Shown here: one piece after another, positions 10,213-20,216 of the stretch
How the letters are laid out: every line of letters starts with the position of its first letter
Numbering within the stretch: the stretch's first letter is position 1
Origin: Hyphomicrobiales bacterium
GTDB lineage: Bacteria > Pseudomonadota > Alphaproteobacteria > Rhizobiales > Rhizobiaceae
DNA length: 64,000 nt
NCBI GenBank assembly: GCA_900469345.1
Contig: UBWZ01000002.1
Span: forward strand, 1 to 64,000
Direction: 5' to 3'
Made by a program: the position numbers and the translations under genes
Notes under the pieces: model-generated
What the model was told of the DNA's origin: nothing
The model's input: the letters and a program-made list of their open reading frames with translations, nothing else
Database searches by the model: none

Positions 10213-10691
10213 TGTCGGAACTCACGCATATCCGCGAAAGCGGCGAAGCCCATATGGTCGATGTCGGCGACAAGGCTGAGACGAGCCGATCGGCGACCGC
10301 TGAAGCCTATGTACGCATGTTGCCGGAAACGCTGGCGCTGATCCGCGCCGGCGATGCCAAGAAGGGCGACGTCATCGGCACCGCGCGGCTCGCCGGCATA
10401 ATGGCCGCTAAGAAAACGGCCGATCTCATTCCGCTCTGCCACCCGCTGATGCTGACCAAGGTAACGCTGGACATCGTCGAGGACGATAGCCTTCCGGGCC
10501 TTCGCATCACGGCGACCGCCCGGGTGACCGGCAAGACGGGCGTCGAGATGGAGGCCCTGACGGCGGTGTCCGTCGCCTGCCTCACGATTTACGATATGGC
10601 AAAGGCGGTTGATCGCGGCATGGAAATCGGCGGCATCCGGCTGATGGAAAAAATCGGCGGCAAGTCGGGCCATTACAGGGCGGAAGCTTGA
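10212..10691 (+). CDS. moaC: Cyclic pyranopterin monophosphate synthase
   Basis: This 159-residue enzyme acts with MoaA to turn GTP into cyclic pyranopterin monophosphate in molybdenum-cofactor synthesis. Hallmarks are [20 protein letters not shown] near the N-terminus, LIPLCHPL and [20 protein letters not shown] with the conserved catalytic Asp/Lys region, ending [16 protein letters not shown] 10212 shares its A with the trpC stop codon; an in-frame GTG three bases earlier is less likely. The placement of cofactor genes inside the trp operon is, from memory, usual in rhizobia. Confidence 0.97.
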   Translation: MSELTHIRESGEAHMVDVGDKAETSRSATAEAYVRMLPETLALIRAGDAKKGDVIGTARLAGIMAAKKTADLIPLCHPLMLTKVTLDIVEDDSLPGLRITATARVTGKTGVEMEALTAVSVACLTIYDMAKAVDRGMEIGGIRLMEKIGGKSGHYRAEA

Positions 10692-10693
10692 GC

Positions 10694-11914
10694 ATGGCGT
10701 TGCTGCCGGTAGAGGAAGCAAGACGGCGCCTTCTTGACAGCGCAAGGCCGGTGGCCGCCTCCGAAACGGTGACGCTTGGCGAGGCGAGCGGCCGCGTTCT
10801 CGCCGTCGACCTGGAAGCGCGCCTCACCCAGCCACCCTTCAATGCCTCGGCGATGGATGGATACGCGCTAAAGGCTGCTGACGCGCCGGATATCGGAGCC
10901 GAGCTTCTGGTCGTCGGCAGTTCGGCTGCAGGCCACGCCTTCGATGGCACGGTCGGCCCGGGCGAGGCAGTCCGGATCTTCACCGGGGCGCCGCTTCCCG
11001 AAGGAACCGATTCTGTCCTCATCCAGGAAGATGCCGAAGCGCTCGAAAATAACCGGATCCGCACGGCGTTCAATGTGACGGAGGGGCGGCATGTTCGCCC
11101 GAGAGGCCAGGATTTCAGGCAGGGCGAACCGGTTCTCTTGGCCGGTACCGTGCTCGACTTTCCGCGCCTAACGGTCGCTGCGGCCATGAACCATCCGGAT
11201 GTCACCGTCTACCGGCGTCCGCGGGTGGCCATTCTCGCGACCGGTGACGAGCTCGTGCAGCCGGGCTCGATGCCCGGGCCGGCGCAGATCATCGCCTCCA
11301 ACACCTTCGGCGTCGCAGCGCTTGTCCGCCAGAACGGCGGCGATGTGCTCGACCTCGGCATCGTGGGCGACCGTGCAGAACACATTGCCGCGGCCGTCGA
11401 ACGGGCGCGGACGGCCAGGGCCGATGTGCTTGTCACTCTTGGCGGCGCTTCCGTGGGGGATCACGATCTCGTCCAGGCGACGCTGAAGGGCGCCGGCATG
11501 ACGCTTGATTTCTGGCGAATCGCCATGCGCCCTGGAAAACCGCTGATGGTCGGCAGGCTCGACGACATGCAGGTGCTTGGCCTGCCCGGCAACCCGGTGG
11601 CAAGCCTGGTCACCAGCATGCTCTTCCTCGAACCCCTTGTCCGCAGGCTGGCGCGCCTTCCCGAAAACAACCGGCATGCAGAGCTCGTCACGGCGAGGCC
11701 GCTTGCAGCCAACGACCAGCGCCAGGATTATCTGCGTTCCAGGATCTGGACGGATGACGGGGGACGCCTGATGGCGCAGGCCTTCGACAAGCAGGATTCG
11801 TCGATGATGAACATTTTCGCCCATTCCGACGGGCTGATCATTCGTCCGCCTCACGCTCCGGGGCTCGAAGCGGGCAGCCCCTGCCCCGTCCTGCTGATCC
11901 GCCCGCTGGGTTGA
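10694..11914 (+). CDS. moeA: Molybdopterin molybdenumtransferase
   Basis: A 406-residue enzyme that inserts molybdate into adenylylated molybdopterin. Conserved segments are PFNASAMDGYAL (about 44), GDFR-like RGQDFRQGEP, ATGDELVQPG (about 180), TLGGASVGDHDLV (about 247), RPGKPLMVG and VLGLPGNPVAS. ATG 10694 is preferred because it starts MALLPVEEA, a usual MoeA N-terminus. A TTG at 10688 overlapping the moaC stop would add two residues. It is the last of the tightly packed trpDC-moaC-moeA run. Confidence 0.95.
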   Translation: MALLPVEEARRRLLDSARPVAASETVTLGEASGRVLAVDLEARLTQPPFNASAMDGYALKAADAPDIGAELLVVGSSAAGHAFDGTVGPGEAVRIFTGAPLPEGTDSVLIQEDAEALENNRIRTAFNVTEGRHVRPRGQDFRQGEPVLLAGTVLDFPRLTVAAAMNHPDVTVYRRPRVAILATGDELVQPGSMPGPAQIIASNTFGVAALVRQNGGDVLDLGIVGDRAEHIAAAVERARTARADVLVTLGGASVGDHDLVQATLKGAGMTLDFWRIAMRPGKPLMVGRLDDMQVLGLPGNPVASLVTSMLFLEPLVRRLARLPENNRHAELVTARPLAANDQRQDYLRSRIWTDDGGRLMAQAFDKQDSSMMNIFAHSDGLIIRPPHAPGLEAGSPCPVLLIRPLG

Positions 11915-11968
11915 TCCGGATCGGCGGGCCGAGCGTATCCGTCAGGTCGACACTATCCGGAGAAGTCA

Positions 11969-13420
11969 GTGACAGCAGAACAGCCTCCCGCCGCAATCCT
12001 CTGGTTCCGCAGGGATTTGCGGCTCGACGACAATGCCGCCCTGCACGCCGCCATCGAAACCGGCGGTGCTGTCGTGCCTGTCTATATCCGCGAGCCGGAG
12101 GGCCACAATATTGGACCGCTGGGCGGCGCGCAGGAGTGGTGGCTGCATCATTCGCTGGAAGCGCTGCGCAAGGCTGTGCGGGAGCTCGGCAGCGATCTCG
12201 TGCTGCGGACCGGTGCGGCAGTGGATGTTCTTGCAGATCTGGCCCACGAGACCGGTGCTCAAACCGTCTTTATCAACCGCGCCTACGAGCGGGACGAACA
12301 GGATCGCAAGATTGCGGCCGATCTGGACGCAAAGGAGCTGCGCCTCACCGCTTTCCATGGCAAGCTGCTGCACCCGCCCGGCCGGATCAAGACCGGCTCC
12401 GGCGGTTCGTTCAAGGTGTTCACGCCGTTCTGGAACGCCATGCAGAAGCTGGGCGAGCCGCGGGAGCCGATCGCCGCGCCGACCCGCATCCCCGCCCCGA
12501 AGCATTTCCCGAAATCGCAGTCACTAAATAGCTGGGCGCTGCTGCCGAGCAAGCCCGACTGGGCCGCGCATTTTTCCGATCTGTGGACGCCGGGAGAACA
12601 GGGCGCGAAGGAAAAGCTGGAGGCGTTCATCGGTAACCACCTGCACGATTACAAGCGCGGCCGCGACCTTCCCGCGATCGATGCCACGTCCAACCTGTCC
12701 GCCCACCTAGCGCATGGCGAGATTACGCCCGCAAGGCTTTGGCATGCGACGCGCGATCTGCCGCGCTCGGCTGCCGAAAACGTCGGACATTTCCGCCGGG
12801 AAGTGGCCTGGCGGGATTTCTGCTACAGCCTGCTATCCGAAAAGCCGCGGCTGGATGAGGAAAACTGGGATCGCAAGTTCGACGCCATGGAATGGCTGTA
12901 TGACGCGGACGAGTTTACCGCTTGGACCAGGGGCCAGACAGGCTACCCGATTGTCGATGCCGGCATGCGTCAGCTCTGGAAATATGGGTTCATGCACAAC
13001 CGCGTGCGGATGATCACGGCGTCCTTCCTGATCAAGGACCTGATGATCGACTGGCGCAAGGGCGAGAAATGGTTTCGCGATGCGCTCGTCGATGCCGACC
13101 CGGCCAACAATGCTGGCAACTGGCAGTGGGTGGCGGGCTCCGGCGCCGATGCATCGCCCTTTTTCCGGGTCTTCAATCCGGTCCTGCAGGGCGAGAAGTT
13201 CGACCCGGACGGTACTTATGTCCGCGAACACGTCCCCGAACTGGCGAAGCTGGACAAGAAATACATCCACAAGCCGTTCGACGCGCCCCCGCAAACTCTT
13301 GCCAAAGCGGGCATCGAGCTCGGCACCACCTATCCGAAGCCGATGATCGACCATGGCTTTGCCCGCGACCGTGCGCTGGCCGCCTACAAACGCCTGCGCG
13401 GCGCGGCTGAAGAAGGCTGA
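11969..13420 (+). CDS. phrB: Deoxyribodipyrimidine photolyase (class I CPD photolyase)
   Basis: A 483-residue light-driven repair enzyme that splits cyclobutane pyrimidine dimers using FAD and an antenna cofactor. The N-terminal Rossmann domain starts ILWFRRDLRLDDNAAL. The FAD-binding helical domain holds RDLPAIDATSNLSAHLAHGE, REVAWRDFCY, GYPIVDAGMRQLW, MHNRVRMITASFLIKDL and NWQWVAGSGADASPFFRVFN, including the Trp residues expected for electron transfer. GTG 11969 is the start, 54 bases after moeA, so it could be the last gene of that operon. Its 3' end overlaps the convergent citrate-synthase gene by 37 bases. No SOS-type GTTC-N7-GTTC box was noticed upstream. Confidence 0.93.
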   Translation: MTAEQPPAAILWFRRDLRLDDNAALHAAIETGGAVVPVYIREPEGHNIGPLGGAQEWWLHHSLEALRKAVRELGSDLVLRTGAAVDVLADLAHETGAQTVFINRAYERDEQDRKIAADLDAKELRLTAFHGKLLHPPGRIKTGSGGSFKVFTPFWNAMQKLGEPREPIAAPTRIPAPKHFPKSQSLNSWALLPSKPDWAAHFSDLWTPGEQGAKEKLEAFIGNHLHDYKRGRDLPAIDATSNLSAHLAHGEITPARLWHATRDLPRSAAENVGHFRREVAWRDFCYSLLSEKPRLDEENWDRKFDAMEWLYDADEFTAWTRGQTGYPIVDAGMRQLWKYGFMHNRVRMITASFLIKDLMIDWRKGEKWFRDALVDADPANNAGNWQWVAGSGADASPFFRVFNPVLQGEKFDPDGTYVREHVPELAKLDKKYIHKPFDAPPQTLAKAGIELGTTYPKPMIDHGFARDRALAAYKRLRGAAEEG

Positions 13421-14568
13421 TCATCATCGGCCTCGCCGGAGGCTCCGTAACGCGCCCTGGGACGGATGATCTCGCCGGTGGCCGCCTGTTCCATCGCATG
13501 CGCCAGCCATCCGACCGTCCTTGAAAGGGCGAAGATCACCAGCGGCGCGTCCTGCGGCAGGGCAAACCGCGCCGCCAGTGCCGCAAGCGCAAAATCGAGA
13601 TTGGCGGGCTCGCCCAGAAGATCCTCGCCGGCTGCTGCAAGCTCCGCATAAAGCGGTGGCGGATCGAAGCTCGAAAGGATCGCCTTGGCGCGCGGATCCC
13701 CGTCCGGATAGAGCGTGTGCCCGAACGGTCGGACCATGCTCTCAGACGCCAGCATGTCCCGGATCGCTTCACGCACGCCGACCCGGCTGGCGTGTTCGGC
13801 AAGCCGGCTTGCGCCGAGCCAGGCACCGCCGTGCTTGGGACCCGTCAGCGTGGCGAGACCTGACAGGACCGCGGCCGACAGGGCAGCCCCCGACGACGCC
13901 GTGACGCGCGCGGCAAAGGCCGACACGTTCAGTTCGTGCTCTGCCCCGAGGACCAGCACCTTGCGGATGATCTCGGCAGCCTCGTGCTGGTCCCACCCTT
14001 TCGCCAGCCGCTGATGCAGCGGCAGGTCATGCCCGCCGGGCGCAAGGGCGCCAGCGACGGTCGCCAGGACACTGGCTGCCTCAAGCTTCAGTGCCGGAAT
14101 GCTGCGGCCGGATGACGGAAGATCGCCGGGCACCCGCGCGGCAAGCAAGCGGAACGCCGCAGCGATCCGCGCCTCCTCGGGAGCGTGTCCCCCGCTCCCC
14201 GGGCCGATCACGACCCTCTCCGTATCCCACAGCAGTGCGGCAATGTCCTCGAGACCGAACTTGCCCGACAATTCGACCGCCGACCGGCCGCGATAGAAGA
14301 GCTCACCGTCCGAGATCGCGGAAATCGACGTCGGCATCACCGGCTCGCCCCAGTGGATGGCCTCGGCTGCAACATCGGCGGAAGCCTTGCGGCCGACATG
14401 CCGCTCGGCAAGGCGTTCCACGTCCGACAGCCGGTAGAGACTGCGCCGCGAATCGTCCGGATCGGGCCGCGCGCGAATGCGTCCCCGGCTGACATTGGCG
14501 TAGAGCGTCTGCGGCTTGGTCTTCAAGCGGGCAAGCGCTTCCTCCGCGGTGACCCAGAGCGAGTTCAT
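13384..14568 (-). CDS. Citrate synthase family protein with N-terminal helix-turn-helix domain
   Basis: This 394-residue protein has two parts. Residues 1-60 (AEEALARLKTKPQTLYANVS, GRIRARPDPD, RRSLYRLSDVERLAERHV) look like a MerR/excisionase-type DNA-binding domain. Residues 70-385 are a citrate-synthase fold with EHELNVSAFAARV, GPKHGGA, PFGHTLYPDGDPRA, an N-L-D-F motif carrying the Asp expected of the catalytic triad, and FALSRTVGWLAHAMEQ. The catalytic His and Asp positions therefore appear occupied. Start ATG 14568 is chosen because homologous-looking sequence begins there; the frame is open to TTG 14598 and no good Shine-Dalgarno is seen. It is divergent from a second paralogue and may regulate the shared promoter region. 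Confidence 0.85.
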   Translation of the reverse strand: MNSLWVTAEEALARLKTKPQTLYANVSRGRIRARPDPDDSRRSLYRLSDVERLAERHVGRKASADVAAEAIHWGEPVMPTSISAISDGELFYRGRSAVELSGKFGLEDIAALLWDTERVVIGPGSGGHAPEEARIAAAFRLLAARVPGDLPSSGRSIPALKLEAASVLATVAGALAPGGHDLPLHQRLAKGWDQHEAAEIIRKVLVLGAEHELNVSAFAARVTASSGAALSAAVLSGLATLTGPKHGGAWLGASRLAEHASRVGVREAIRDMLASESMVRPFGHTLYPDGDPRAKAILSSFDPPPLYAELAAAGEDLLGEPANLDFALAALAARFALPQDAPLVIFALSRTVGWLAHAMEQAATGEIIRPRARYGASGEADDDQPSSAAPRRRL

Positions 14569-14598
14569 ATTGATCAATACCATCAAGATTGACGTCAA
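14569..14598. promoter_or_regulatory. Two phased palindromes between divergent citrate-synthase genes (candidate operator)
   Basis: ATTGATCAAT (14569-14578) and TTGACGTCAA (14589-14598) are perfect palindromes sharing TTGA/TCAA half-sites. Their centres are exactly 20 bp apart, close to two helical turns. They directly abut the HTH-citrate-synthase start codon and lie about 40 bp upstream of the rightward paralogue. TTGACG at 14589-14594 could also serve as a -35 element for the rightward gene. Binding by the HTH domain is an inference. Confidence 0.5.
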
Positions 14599-14640
14599 CC
14601 ATACTAGGGCCGATCCTCAGTGCCGTAAAGGAGAATGACC

Positions 14641-15729
14641 ATGAAGAACGGATTGGAAGACGTCGTTGCCGCCGAGACTTCCTTGTCGGATGTCGACGGT
14701 GCTGCAGGACGGTTGATCATCAAGGGCCGGTCCCTGGACGACCTCATCGGCAGCGCCACCTATGAGGATGTCGCAGCCCTGCTGCTCGACGGAATGTTCG
14801 ACACGTGCATCGACGCAGCGTCGCTCCGAAAGATAATCGGAAAGGCAAGGGTCGAGGTGTTTGCGCATTTGGAAGCGGTCGACGAAAACCTTCTCGCGCT
14901 GCCGCCCGTCGATGCGATGCGGGCCCTGATCGCCCGCCTGCCGGACGCGGAGGATTTTCAAAGTGCCAGTCTCCTCCTCGCCGCGCCGGCTGTCGTTCTG
15001 CCGGGGCTCCTGAGGTTACAGGCTGGCCACGAACCGATTGCGCCCGACGCTGAGCAGTCTCAGTCGCAGGATATTCTGACGATGCTGAAAGGGACGCCGC
15101 CGAGCGCGCAGCAGATCGCGGCTCTCGACGCCTACCTCGTCACTATTTCGGATCACGGGTTGAATGCGTCGACCTTTGCATCGCGGGTCATCGCGTCGAC
15201 GCGGGCGGGCCTCGTCTCGTCGGTGCTGGCCGCGATTTCTGCGTTGAAGGGGCCGCTGCACGGCGGCGCGCCGGGTCCCGTCCTCGATATGCTCGACGCC
15301 ATCGCAGTGCCGTCTGCGGCCCGCGGCTGGATCGAGACGGCGCTTGACCGGGGCGACAGGTTGATGGGCTTTGGCCATCGCGTCTATCGTGTCCGCGATC
15401 CCCGCGCCGATGCCCTGAAGGCGGCGCTGAAGCCGCTCGTCGCTGCCGGCCAGGTGGATGCGCAAAAGGTCGCCTTGGCGGAATCCGTCGAACGCGCCGC
15501 CCTCGACATCCTCAAGGAACGCAAGCCGGACCGGCCGCTCGACGTCAATGTCGAGTTCTACACGGCCCTTCTGCTCGACGTACTGGGTTTCCCGCGGCAG
15601 GCCTTTACCGGCGTATTCGCCATCGGACGCACGGTCGGATGGATCGCTCATGCCCGCGAGCAGGCGCTGGAGGGAAGGCTGATCCGACCGCGGTCTCTCT
15701 ATGTCGGACCGCTACCGCAAGCCGCCTGA
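14641..15729 (+). CDS. Citrate synthase / 2-methylcitrate synthase family protein
   Basis: A 362-residue citrate-synthase-fold protein, short compared with the roughly 430-residue housekeeping GltA. It carries SDHGLNASTFASRVIASTRA, GPLHGGAPGP, MGFGHRVYRVRDPRA and FAIGRTVGWIAHAREQ. The position of the catalytic Asp reads N-V-E-F, a substitution common in this shorter subfamily. ATG 14641 is preferred over ATG 14635 because AAGGAG at 14628-14633 is then well spaced. Acyl-CoA preference (acetyl- or propionyl-CoA) cannot be read from sequence. A strong terminator follows. Confidence 0.85.
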   Translation: MKNGLEDVVAAETSLSDVDGAAGRLIIKGRSLDDLIGSATYEDVAALLLDGMFDTCIDAASLRKIIGKARVEVFAHLEAVDENLLALPPVDAMRALIARLPDAEDFQSASLLLAAPAVVLPGLLRLQAGHEPIAPDAEQSQSQDILTMLKGTPPSAQQIAALDAYLVTISDHGLNASTFASRVIASTRAGLVSSVLAAISALKGPLHGGAPGPVLDMLDAIAVPSAARGWIETALDRGDRLMGFGHRVYRVRDPRADALKAALKPLVAAGQVDAQKVALAESVERAALDILKERKPDRPLDVNVEFYTALLLDVLGFPRQAFTGVFAIGRTVGWIAHAREQALEGRLIRPRSLYVGPLPQAA

Positions 15730-15749
15730 GCCATCCGACGACCGATGCG

Positions 15750-15777
15750 AAAAGCCCGGCTTTCACCGGGCTTTTTT
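15750..15777. terminator. Bidirectional intrinsic terminator
   Basis: A 10-bp stem (AAAAGCCCGG 15750-15759 with CCGGGCTTTT 15766-15775) with loop CTTTCA. The A-run on one side and T-run on the other suit termination of both the rightward citrate-synthase gene and the leftward pyrG. Confidence 0.88.
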
Positions 15778-15780
15778 GTT

Positions 15781-17544
<1,764 letters not shown>

Positions 17545-18009
17545 TTACTGGCCGGTCGGAACACCGTTTGTCGGCGCTGCAGGCTGGGACGCAGCCGGGG
17601 CTGCGCTCGGTGCCGGAGCAGCCTGCCCGGAGGCCGGAGCCGCCGGTGTGGGAGCGGCTGCACCCGATTCGGAAGGAACGCCGTTACCGGCCGGTGGCTG
17701 CGTCGGAGCCGGACCGAGCTGGTTGAGGATGCCCTGACCCTGGCCCTGCTGGCTCTGCGGAATGCGATCGAGAATGTCCGTCGGACGCGACTCGTAGCGC
17801 GCGAGCACGCCGAGCGCCAGCGAGGTGATGAAGAACAGGGCTGCAAGGATCGCCGTGGTGCGCGTCAGCGCATTGGCCGTCCCACGCGCCGACATGAAGC
17901 CGGAGCCGCCGCCGATACCAAGCCCGCCCCCTTCGGAGCGCTGGATCAGCACGACGCCGACCAGCGCCAGCACGATCATGAGGTGAATGACGATCAGAAC
18001 AGTCTGCAT
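17545..18009 (-). CDS. secG: Preprotein translocase subunit SecG
   Basis: A 154-residue protein that assists SecYE-dependent export. Residues 1-75 are the SecG core: helix MQTVLIVIHLMIVLALVGVV, the loop LIQRSEGGGLGIGGGSGFMS and a second helix (TTAILAALFFITSLALGVLA). Residues 80-154 are a low-complexity Ala/Pro/Gln/Gly tail far longer than in E. coli SecG (110 residues in all). Such tails are, from memory, common in rhizobia. ATG 18009 fits the start of the first helix. tpiA is just upstream on the same strand. Confidence 0.93.
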   Translation of the reverse strand: MQTVLIVIHLMIVLALVGVVLIQRSEGGGLGIGGGSGFMSARGTANALTRTTAILAALFFITSLALGVLARYESRPTDILDRIPQSQQGQGQGILNQLGPAPTQPPAGNGVPSESGAAAPTPAAPASGQAAPAPSAAPAASQPAAPTNGVPTGQ

Positions 18010-18157
18010 GAATTGATGTCCCTGCTCCTTGCCGGAGCAATCAAAGAAGTTTGGCGGCTCTTTACATGACGACCGGCCGCATTCCAAGCCCCTATCCGCG
18101 CTTTAGGACCAATCCGCCATCAGGATTAGAAGCGTGACATACAAGCCAATCGTTCAG

Positions 18158-18928
18158 CTAGGCGGTAAGCCCGTCATAGACCGAGTAAATGGCGAGGAAG
18201 TCGGAGGCTTTCAAGCTGGCGCCGCCGATCAGCGCGCCATCGACATTCGCCACGCTCATCAGCTCGCGTGCGTTCGCCGGTTTGACCGACCCGCCATAGA
18301 GGAGCCGCATGGTCCGCCCCTCGCTGCCGAATTTCTGGCCAAGCTCCGCGCGCATGAAGGCATGGGCAACGCCGACATCGGCAGGCGTTGGCGTCACGCC
18401 GGTTCCGATCGCCCACAGCGGCTCATAGGCGATCACCGTGTTGGCGGCGGTCGCGTCGGGTGGAATGGATCCCTCCATCTGCCGCATCAGGACGTCGAGG
18501 GTCTGGTAGCCGTCCCGTTCGTCGCTCGTCTCGCCCACGCAGATGATCGCGGTGAGACCGGCGGCATGCGCCGCTTGCACCTTGAGCTTGACCAGATGGT
18601 CGCTCTCCCGGTAGTCGGTGCGTCGCTCCGAATGGCCAAGGATGACATGCGTGCCGAAGCAGTCGGCAATCATGTCGGCAGAAATGTCGCCCGTATGGGC
18701 GCCTGCCGTCGCGAAATGGCAGTCCTGGGCCCCGATCATCAGCGGGCTGTCCGTCGCCAGCGCGGTTGCCACGTAGAGAAGCGTCGCGGGCGGGCAGATC
18801 AGAGCATCGACCTTGTCCGACAGCGGCCCCTGGACACCTTCGGCGATCATCTTGATTTCGGACAGCGATTGGCGCGTACCGTTCATCTTCCAATTGCCGG
18901 CTATCAGCGGCCGCACCTCTGGCGTCAT
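18158..18928 (-). CDS. tpiA: Triosephosphate isomerase
   Basis: A 256-residue TIM-barrel enzyme interconverting dihydroxyacetone phosphate and glyceraldehyde 3-phosphate. Visible active-site elements are the N-terminal AGNWKMNG (catalytic Lys), [10 protein letters not shown] (catalytic His), [11 protein letters not shown] (catalytic Glu and flexible loop) and [11 protein letters not shown] (phosphate binding). Normal length. It precedes secG and pyrG on the same strand, a usual rhizobial order. Confidence 0.97.
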   Translation of the reverse strand: MTPEVRPLIAGNWKMNGTRQSLSEIKMIAEGVQGPLSDKVDALICPPATLLYVATALATDSPLMIGAQDCHFATAGAHTGDISADMIADCFGTHVILGHSERRTDYRESDHLVKLKVQAAHAAGLTAIICVGETSDERDGYQTLDVLMRQMEGSIPPDATAANTVIAYEPLWAIGTGVTPTPADVGVAHAFMRAELGQKFGSEGRTMRLLYGGSVKPANARELMSVANVDGALIGGASLKASDFLAIYSVYDGLTA

Positions 18929-19133
18929 GGATTGCTGTTCCTCTCCTCGCCCGCAGCCTGTGTTATCGCGCTGCCCCGCGCAGCTCTGGCTGCGTGCCCT
19001 TGTCTCATCTACCCAAGAAAACGGACTGAAATCAAGGCTTTGCTTGACAATTCGGCTGACCGTCTCGGCAGCAAGGCCGGCAAACCGAGGAGTTCCGGGC
19101 TTTCAATCGGTTGAAGCTGACAGTCGCCTTCGC

Positions 19134-20021
19134 TCATGTTTTTCCTGCAAGAATGAAGTTGAGAAGCTCGCGCCAGTCGACCATCCGGATCGGGGTCCCA
19201 TGGGTGCCGCTCTGGAACAGCGTGTAGCGCGCCGGATATCCGGTCTGGCGCAGCTTGCGGAAGGCAGCGATGTCGTCCTCTGCCTTGTAGACGATGTCCG
19301 CACTCCCATGCGCGAAGTAGAGGGGCAGCTTGAGCTTGGCGAGCGGCGTGGTGGCGAACTGTGGGTCAGGAGGGCCGCCCAACAGTGCCATGCCCTTCAA
19401 GTAACGCACGGCCTCCGCATCGCGGCTGATGCCCTGGCAGATAAAGCCGCCCATCGAGGCGCAGGCGAGGATCACCGGGCGCCCGGACGACTGTTCGAAC
19501 GCCTGGCGAATGAGCGCCGCGATGTCGGCGACGCCGGGCTCCCCGAACGATTTGACGCTCGGGGAATAGTAGGTGCCCCCATTGTTGACCGTCAGGTTCT
19601 TGAGGCGGTTGAAATTGCCCCCGAAGGTATAGTCGTTGACGCCGAGGCGCCGGTCGCCGCCGCGTCCGTGGATGAAGATCACCGTAAACGCTGCGCCCTG
19701 CGCTGGTCCCACCCTGGTGACATCGAGCAGCCGACCCGGCAGCTCGATCGTCTCGTTCTCCTGCGCGCGCCGCACGCCAAGCGACACATAGGCATCCTTG
19801 ACACGCTTTTCAGGCTCGCGGTCGCGGCCGTTGATGTCGCGCATCTCCTGATAATCGATGACCTTGAAGGTGCCGCCATCGCTGCTTTGCAGGACCGTCA
19901 TCTGCGAGAAAAGCTCGTCCTTGAAGGGCGGGATCGGAGTCTCGGCCGCTATCGCCGCCCCTCCCCAGCCGGCAAGCAAGACCGCACCGATCGTGCGGCG
20001 GATAAAATCACCTGTGGACAT
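19134..20021 (-). CDS. Secreted alpha/beta hydrolase
   Basis: A 295-residue protein from ATG 20021, which has a good AGGTGAAG upstream. A signal peptide (about 1-25, ending GGAAIAAE) directs it to the periplasm. The alpha/beta-hydrolase body shows an oxyanion-loop motif VIFIHGRGGD, the nucleophile elbow ACASMGG (Ser), a likely acid in AHGSADIVY and the catalytic His in QSGTHGTPI. The substrate is unknown; esterase or phospholipase/carboxylesterase-like activity is plausible. It stands alone, divergent from parE. Confidence 0.8.
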   Translation of the reverse strand: MSTGDFIRRTIGAVLLAGWGGAAIAAETPIPPFKDELFSQMTVLQSSDGGTFKVIDYQEMRDINGRDREPEKRVKDAYVSLGVRRAQENETIELPGRLLDVTRVGPAQGAAFTVIFIHGRGGDRRLGVNDYTFGGNFNRLKNLTVNNGGTYYSPSVKSFGEPGVADIAALIRQAFEQSSGRPVILACASMGGFICQGISRDAEAVRYLKGMALLGGPPDPQFATTPLAKLKLPLYFAHGSADIVYKAEDDIAAFRKLRQTGYPARYTLFQSGTHGTPIRMVDWRELLNFILAGKT

Positions 20022-20216
20022 GCGGCACTTCACCTGTTTACTAACCGCCAGCCGCCTTGCCAATGCAGGCCGCACGACGCATTCCTCGACAACGACCGTT
20101 TCCCCGCGTCATCGCGATTGCGCCGGTTTTCTGGCAATATCGGCGATGATTCGTAACAGCACGAGATGGGCATGGCTTCTTCCTCCGCACCGCGACAGGT
20201 ACTACCGGCGCAGCCG

